In this document: positions 38,325 through 40,120 of the stretch, in pieces | How positions within the stretch are numbered: position 1 is the stretch's first letter | Layout of the letters: every line of letters begins with the position of its first letter | Assembly (NCBI RefSeq): GCF_017168335.1 | Contig: NZ_JABFAU010000002.1 | Location: 242,924-283,043, forward strand | Length of the DNA stretch: 40,120 nt | Direction: 5' to 3' | DNA from: Rhodococcus sp. KRD162 | GTDB lineage: Bacteria; Actinomycetota; Actinomycetes; Mycobacteriales; Mycobacteriaceae | Notes under the pieces: model-generated | Seen by the model: the letters and a program-made list of their open reading frames with translations, nothing else | Databases searched by the model: none | Told to the model about the DNA's origin: nothing | Made by a program: the position numbers and the translations under genes

Positions 38325-39302
38325 TCACCGAGTGAAGTCGAGAACCACTTTTCCTGCTGCCGTGCGATTTTCCAGTGACGCGATGGCAGCAGCAGCACCT
38401 GCAGCCGGGAACACCGACGGCTCGGGAGCGACGAGGGATCCGTCGGCGAGCAGCGGTTCGATCTCGGCCCATTGGGTCGCGAGATAGCCGGGCCGCGTCA
38501 TCCACCACGCACCCCAGCCGACGCCGACCACATCGACGTTGTTGAGCAACAACCGGTTGACCTTGACCGTGGGTATCTCGCCACCGGTGAAGCCCAACAC
38601 CAGGATTCGACCCGACGGCGCAAGCGAGCGGATACTGTCGGTGAACCTGTCACCGCCCACCGGATCGACCACGACGTCGACGCCCCGTCCGCCGGTCAGT
38701 TCTTTGACCGCGTCCTTCCACCCGTCCAGCAGCACGACATCGGTAGCTCCGGCAGCTCGGGCGATGTCCGCCTTTGCCTCCGAACTGACAACGGCAATCA
38801 CCCGGGACGCGCCGAGTACCGGAGCCATCCGAAGCGCAGAGGTGCCGATGCCGCCTGCCGCGCCGTGCACCAGCACCGTCTCGCCCGCCGCCAGCCGACC
38901 GCGCTCACGAAGCGCGAAATGCACCGTCAGGTCATTGAACAGCAAACCCGCCCCCGCGGTGAGCGACACCGCGTCCGGCAACGCGAACACAGTATTCGGA
39001 GCGACCACCGCCACCTCGGCCATACCGTCACTCAATCCCGTCAGCGCCGCGACACGATCGCCCGCCGAGAAACCGGACTGCGCCGGGGCCGAGCGGACGA
39101 TACCGGCGATCTCGCTGCCCGGAACGAACGGCAACTCCGGCTTGTACTGGTACAGACCCCGGGTGAGCAGTGCATCGGGAAAAGCGACGCCCGCCGCATG
39201 GACCTCGATGACCACCGACCCGTCATCGACCGCAGGCTCGGCGATGTCCACCACCGTCACCGACTCCGGGCCGTCGAGACTGGAGATCTGTACCGCGCGC
39301 AT
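38325..39302 (-). CDS. NADPH:quinone oxidoreductase family protein (MDR)
   Basis: A 325-residue zinc-free MDR enzyme from the ATG at 39302 (MRAVQISSL), 6 nt after GAGAGGA. The GroES-like half contains AAGVAFPDALLTRGLYQYKPELPFVPGSEIAG, the quinone-reductase signature region. The Rossmann motif is VHGAAGGIGTSALRMA and the C-terminus ends TAAGKVVLDF. Closest in type to mycobacterial Qor/FadB4-like enzymes that reduce quinones or enones with NADPH. The second MDR of this group in the window (see 10396-11286), it has no obvious regulator nearby. It ends 21 nt from the convergent UbiB gene. Confidence 0.92.
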   Translation of the reverse strand: MRAVQISSLDGPESVTVVDIAEPAVDDGSVVIEVHAAGVAFPDALLTRGLYQYKPELPFVPGSEIAGIVRSAPAQSGFSAGDRVAALTGLSDGMAEVAVVAPNTVFALPDAVSLTAGAGLLFNDLTVHFALRERGRLAAGETVLVHGAAGGIGTSALRMAPVLGASRVIAVVSSEAKADIARAAGATDVVLLDGWKDAVKELTGGRGVDVVVDPVGGDRFTDSIRSLAPSGRILVLGFTGGEIPTVKVNRLLLNNVDVVGVGWGAWWMTRPGYLATQWAEIEPLLADGSLVAPEPSVFPAAGAAAAIASLENRTAAGKVVLDFTR

Positions 39303-39396
39303 GAGTGGTCCTCTCGGTCGGGATCGTTCCCTGCCCGCCACCGTACAAAACCGCAGCACTCGAGCCCCTACTGGCCTCACCCAGGGGGCAGGACAT

Positions 39397-39455
39397 CGGG
39401 TCGTTCCGCAGGCTCCACTCCTTGCCCACCGGGTCGTTCCGCAGGCTCCACTCCT
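39397..39455. repeat. Tandem direct repeat, two 26-bp copies at 33-bp period
   Basis: The 26-mer beginning CGGGTCGTTCCGCAGGCTCC and ending ACTCCT occurs at 39397-39422 and again at 39430-39455 without mismatch, with a 7-nt link between them. It lies in the 173-nt gap between the divergent oxidoreductase and dienelactone hydrolase genes. The period is a multiple of three, so it could be read as GVEPAERP or EWSLRNDP units on the minus strand, but no gene structure supports translation. It may be one member of a dispersed intergenic repeat. Confidence 0.85.
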
Positions 39456-39475
39456 GCTTGTGCTCCAATCGAAGG

Positions 39476-40120
39476 ATGAACTCCACTCCTCTCACCGTCG
39501 TCCAGCCCGACGGACCCGCACGCGGCGGCGTGATAGTCGTTCAGGAGGCCTTCGGCGTCAACGACCACATCATCGACGTCTGCGGTCGTCTCGCGGCGGC
39601 CGGTTGGGTTGCTGTCGCACCGCATCTGTTTCATCGGCAGGCCACAACCGTGGTGCCGTATTCGGACATGGATTCGGCCATGTCGGCCATCGGGCAACTG
39701 AAAGCGGACGAGGTCGACGCCGATGTGGACGCGGCAGCGAGCACACTCGCCGAACTCGGCTTCGAGCCCACGTCGATCGCCGTGGTCGGCTTCTGCATGG
39801 GCGGCAGCGTCGCGTTCCAGACCGCGGTACGACGGCGACTCGGTGCGGCAGCGACGTTCTACGGCGGCGGGATCACGCAGGGCCGCTTCGGTTATCCCGC
39901 CATGGCGTCGGTGGGCGAGGCGCTCCAGACACCCTGGCATGGGTTCTACGGAGACCTGGACGAGGGCATTGCGTCCGAGGACGTCGAGACCCTGCGCGAG
40001 GTCACCGCCACGGCACCGGTCGCTTCCGAGATCACCCGCTACGCACACGGCAAACACGGATTCCACTGCGACGCGCGGCCTGCCGTGTTCGACGCCGAGG
40101 CCGCTGCCGACGCCTGGACC
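39476..40120 (+). CDS. Dienelactone hydrolase family protein (3' end beyond the window)
   Basis: 215 codons are open to the window edge with no stop, so the protein is incomplete at its C-terminus, probably by only a few tens of residues. The start is the ATG at 39476 (MNSTPLTVV), with GAAGG directly before it. The catalytic set of dienelactone hydrolases is present: E24 (VVQEAFGVN), C107 (GFCMGGS), D160 (GDLDEG) and H197 (HGFHCD). The family opens dienelactone in chlorocatechol degradation, but many actinobacterial members act on other esters or have unknown substrates. It is divergent from the oxidoreductase gene across the tandem repeat. Confidence 0.9.
   Translation, partial: MNSTPLTVVQPDGPARGGVIVVQEAFGVNDHIIDVCGRLAAAGWVAVAPHLFHRQATTVVPYSDMDSAMSAIGQLKADEVDADVDAAASTLAELGFEPTSIAVVGFCMGGSVAFQTAVRRRLGAAATFYGGGITQGRFGYPAMASVGEALQTPWHGFYGDLDEGIASEDVETLREVTATAPVASEITRYAHGKHGFHCDARPAVFDAEAAADAWT

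Overview
The window is high-GC actinobacterial DNA, most likely from Rhodococcus or a close mycolic-acid relative (Nocardiaceae). The evidence is a LigD with the POL-PE-LIG domain order, two IdeR/DtxR-type iron boxes, a HAIR-like operator at lon, an initiator tRNA-fMet without encoded CCA, and many promoters of the form TANNNT-N6-8-ATG/GTG that point to leaderless mRNAs. The genus is an inference. Coding density is high: no gap between genes exceeds 300 bases, and I see no insertion sequence, phage gene or CRISPR array. The region reads as chromosomal backbone with a few accessory modules.

Left part (1-14.7 kb): an SRPBCC protein divergent from the NHEJ enzyme LigD; a secreted lipase; an iron-box-controlled siderophore-binding lipoprotein; an ABC exporter with a MerR-type promoter; Lon protease under a HAIR-like site; an HxlR regulator divergent from a quinone-oxidoreductase-like protein; a DJ-1/Hsp31-like protein; a YCII protein; a PrmC-related methyltransferase; a YjbR protein; and a fusion of a cysteine cluster to pentapeptide repeats.

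Middle part (14.5-27 kb): a small helix-hairpin-helix protein and an SDR on back-to-back leaderless promoters; a lipoprotein glycerophosphodiesterase and a TetR regulator divergent from ZapE over a shared operator; a pirin preceded by an overlapping 24-codon ORF; RNase HI; two MFS transporters; an AlkA-like glycosylase; an aldo/keto reductase; a DUF309 protein; an iron-box-preceded protein resembling the C-terminal half of an NRPS condensation/epimerization domain; and endonuclease IV. Together with LigD, base-excision and strand-break repair genes are well represented.

Right part (27-40.1 kb): a MacB-type ABC ATPase/FtsX permease pair is followed on the same strand by a stand-alone A-PCP-TE synthetase (no condensation domain, and an adenylation pocket lacking the usual amino-group-binding Asp), an alpha/beta hydrolase and a LON-substrate-binding-domain protein. 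This is the best candidate for an undescribed small-molecule pathway here. It ends at a strong hairpin next to tRNA-fMet. After that come an enoyl-CoA hydratase-like gene, a DUF998 membrane protein divergent from a TetR-UbiB/ABC1 kinase operon, a second quinone-oxidoreductase-like gene, a short tandem repeat, and a dienelactone hydrolase cut by the window end.
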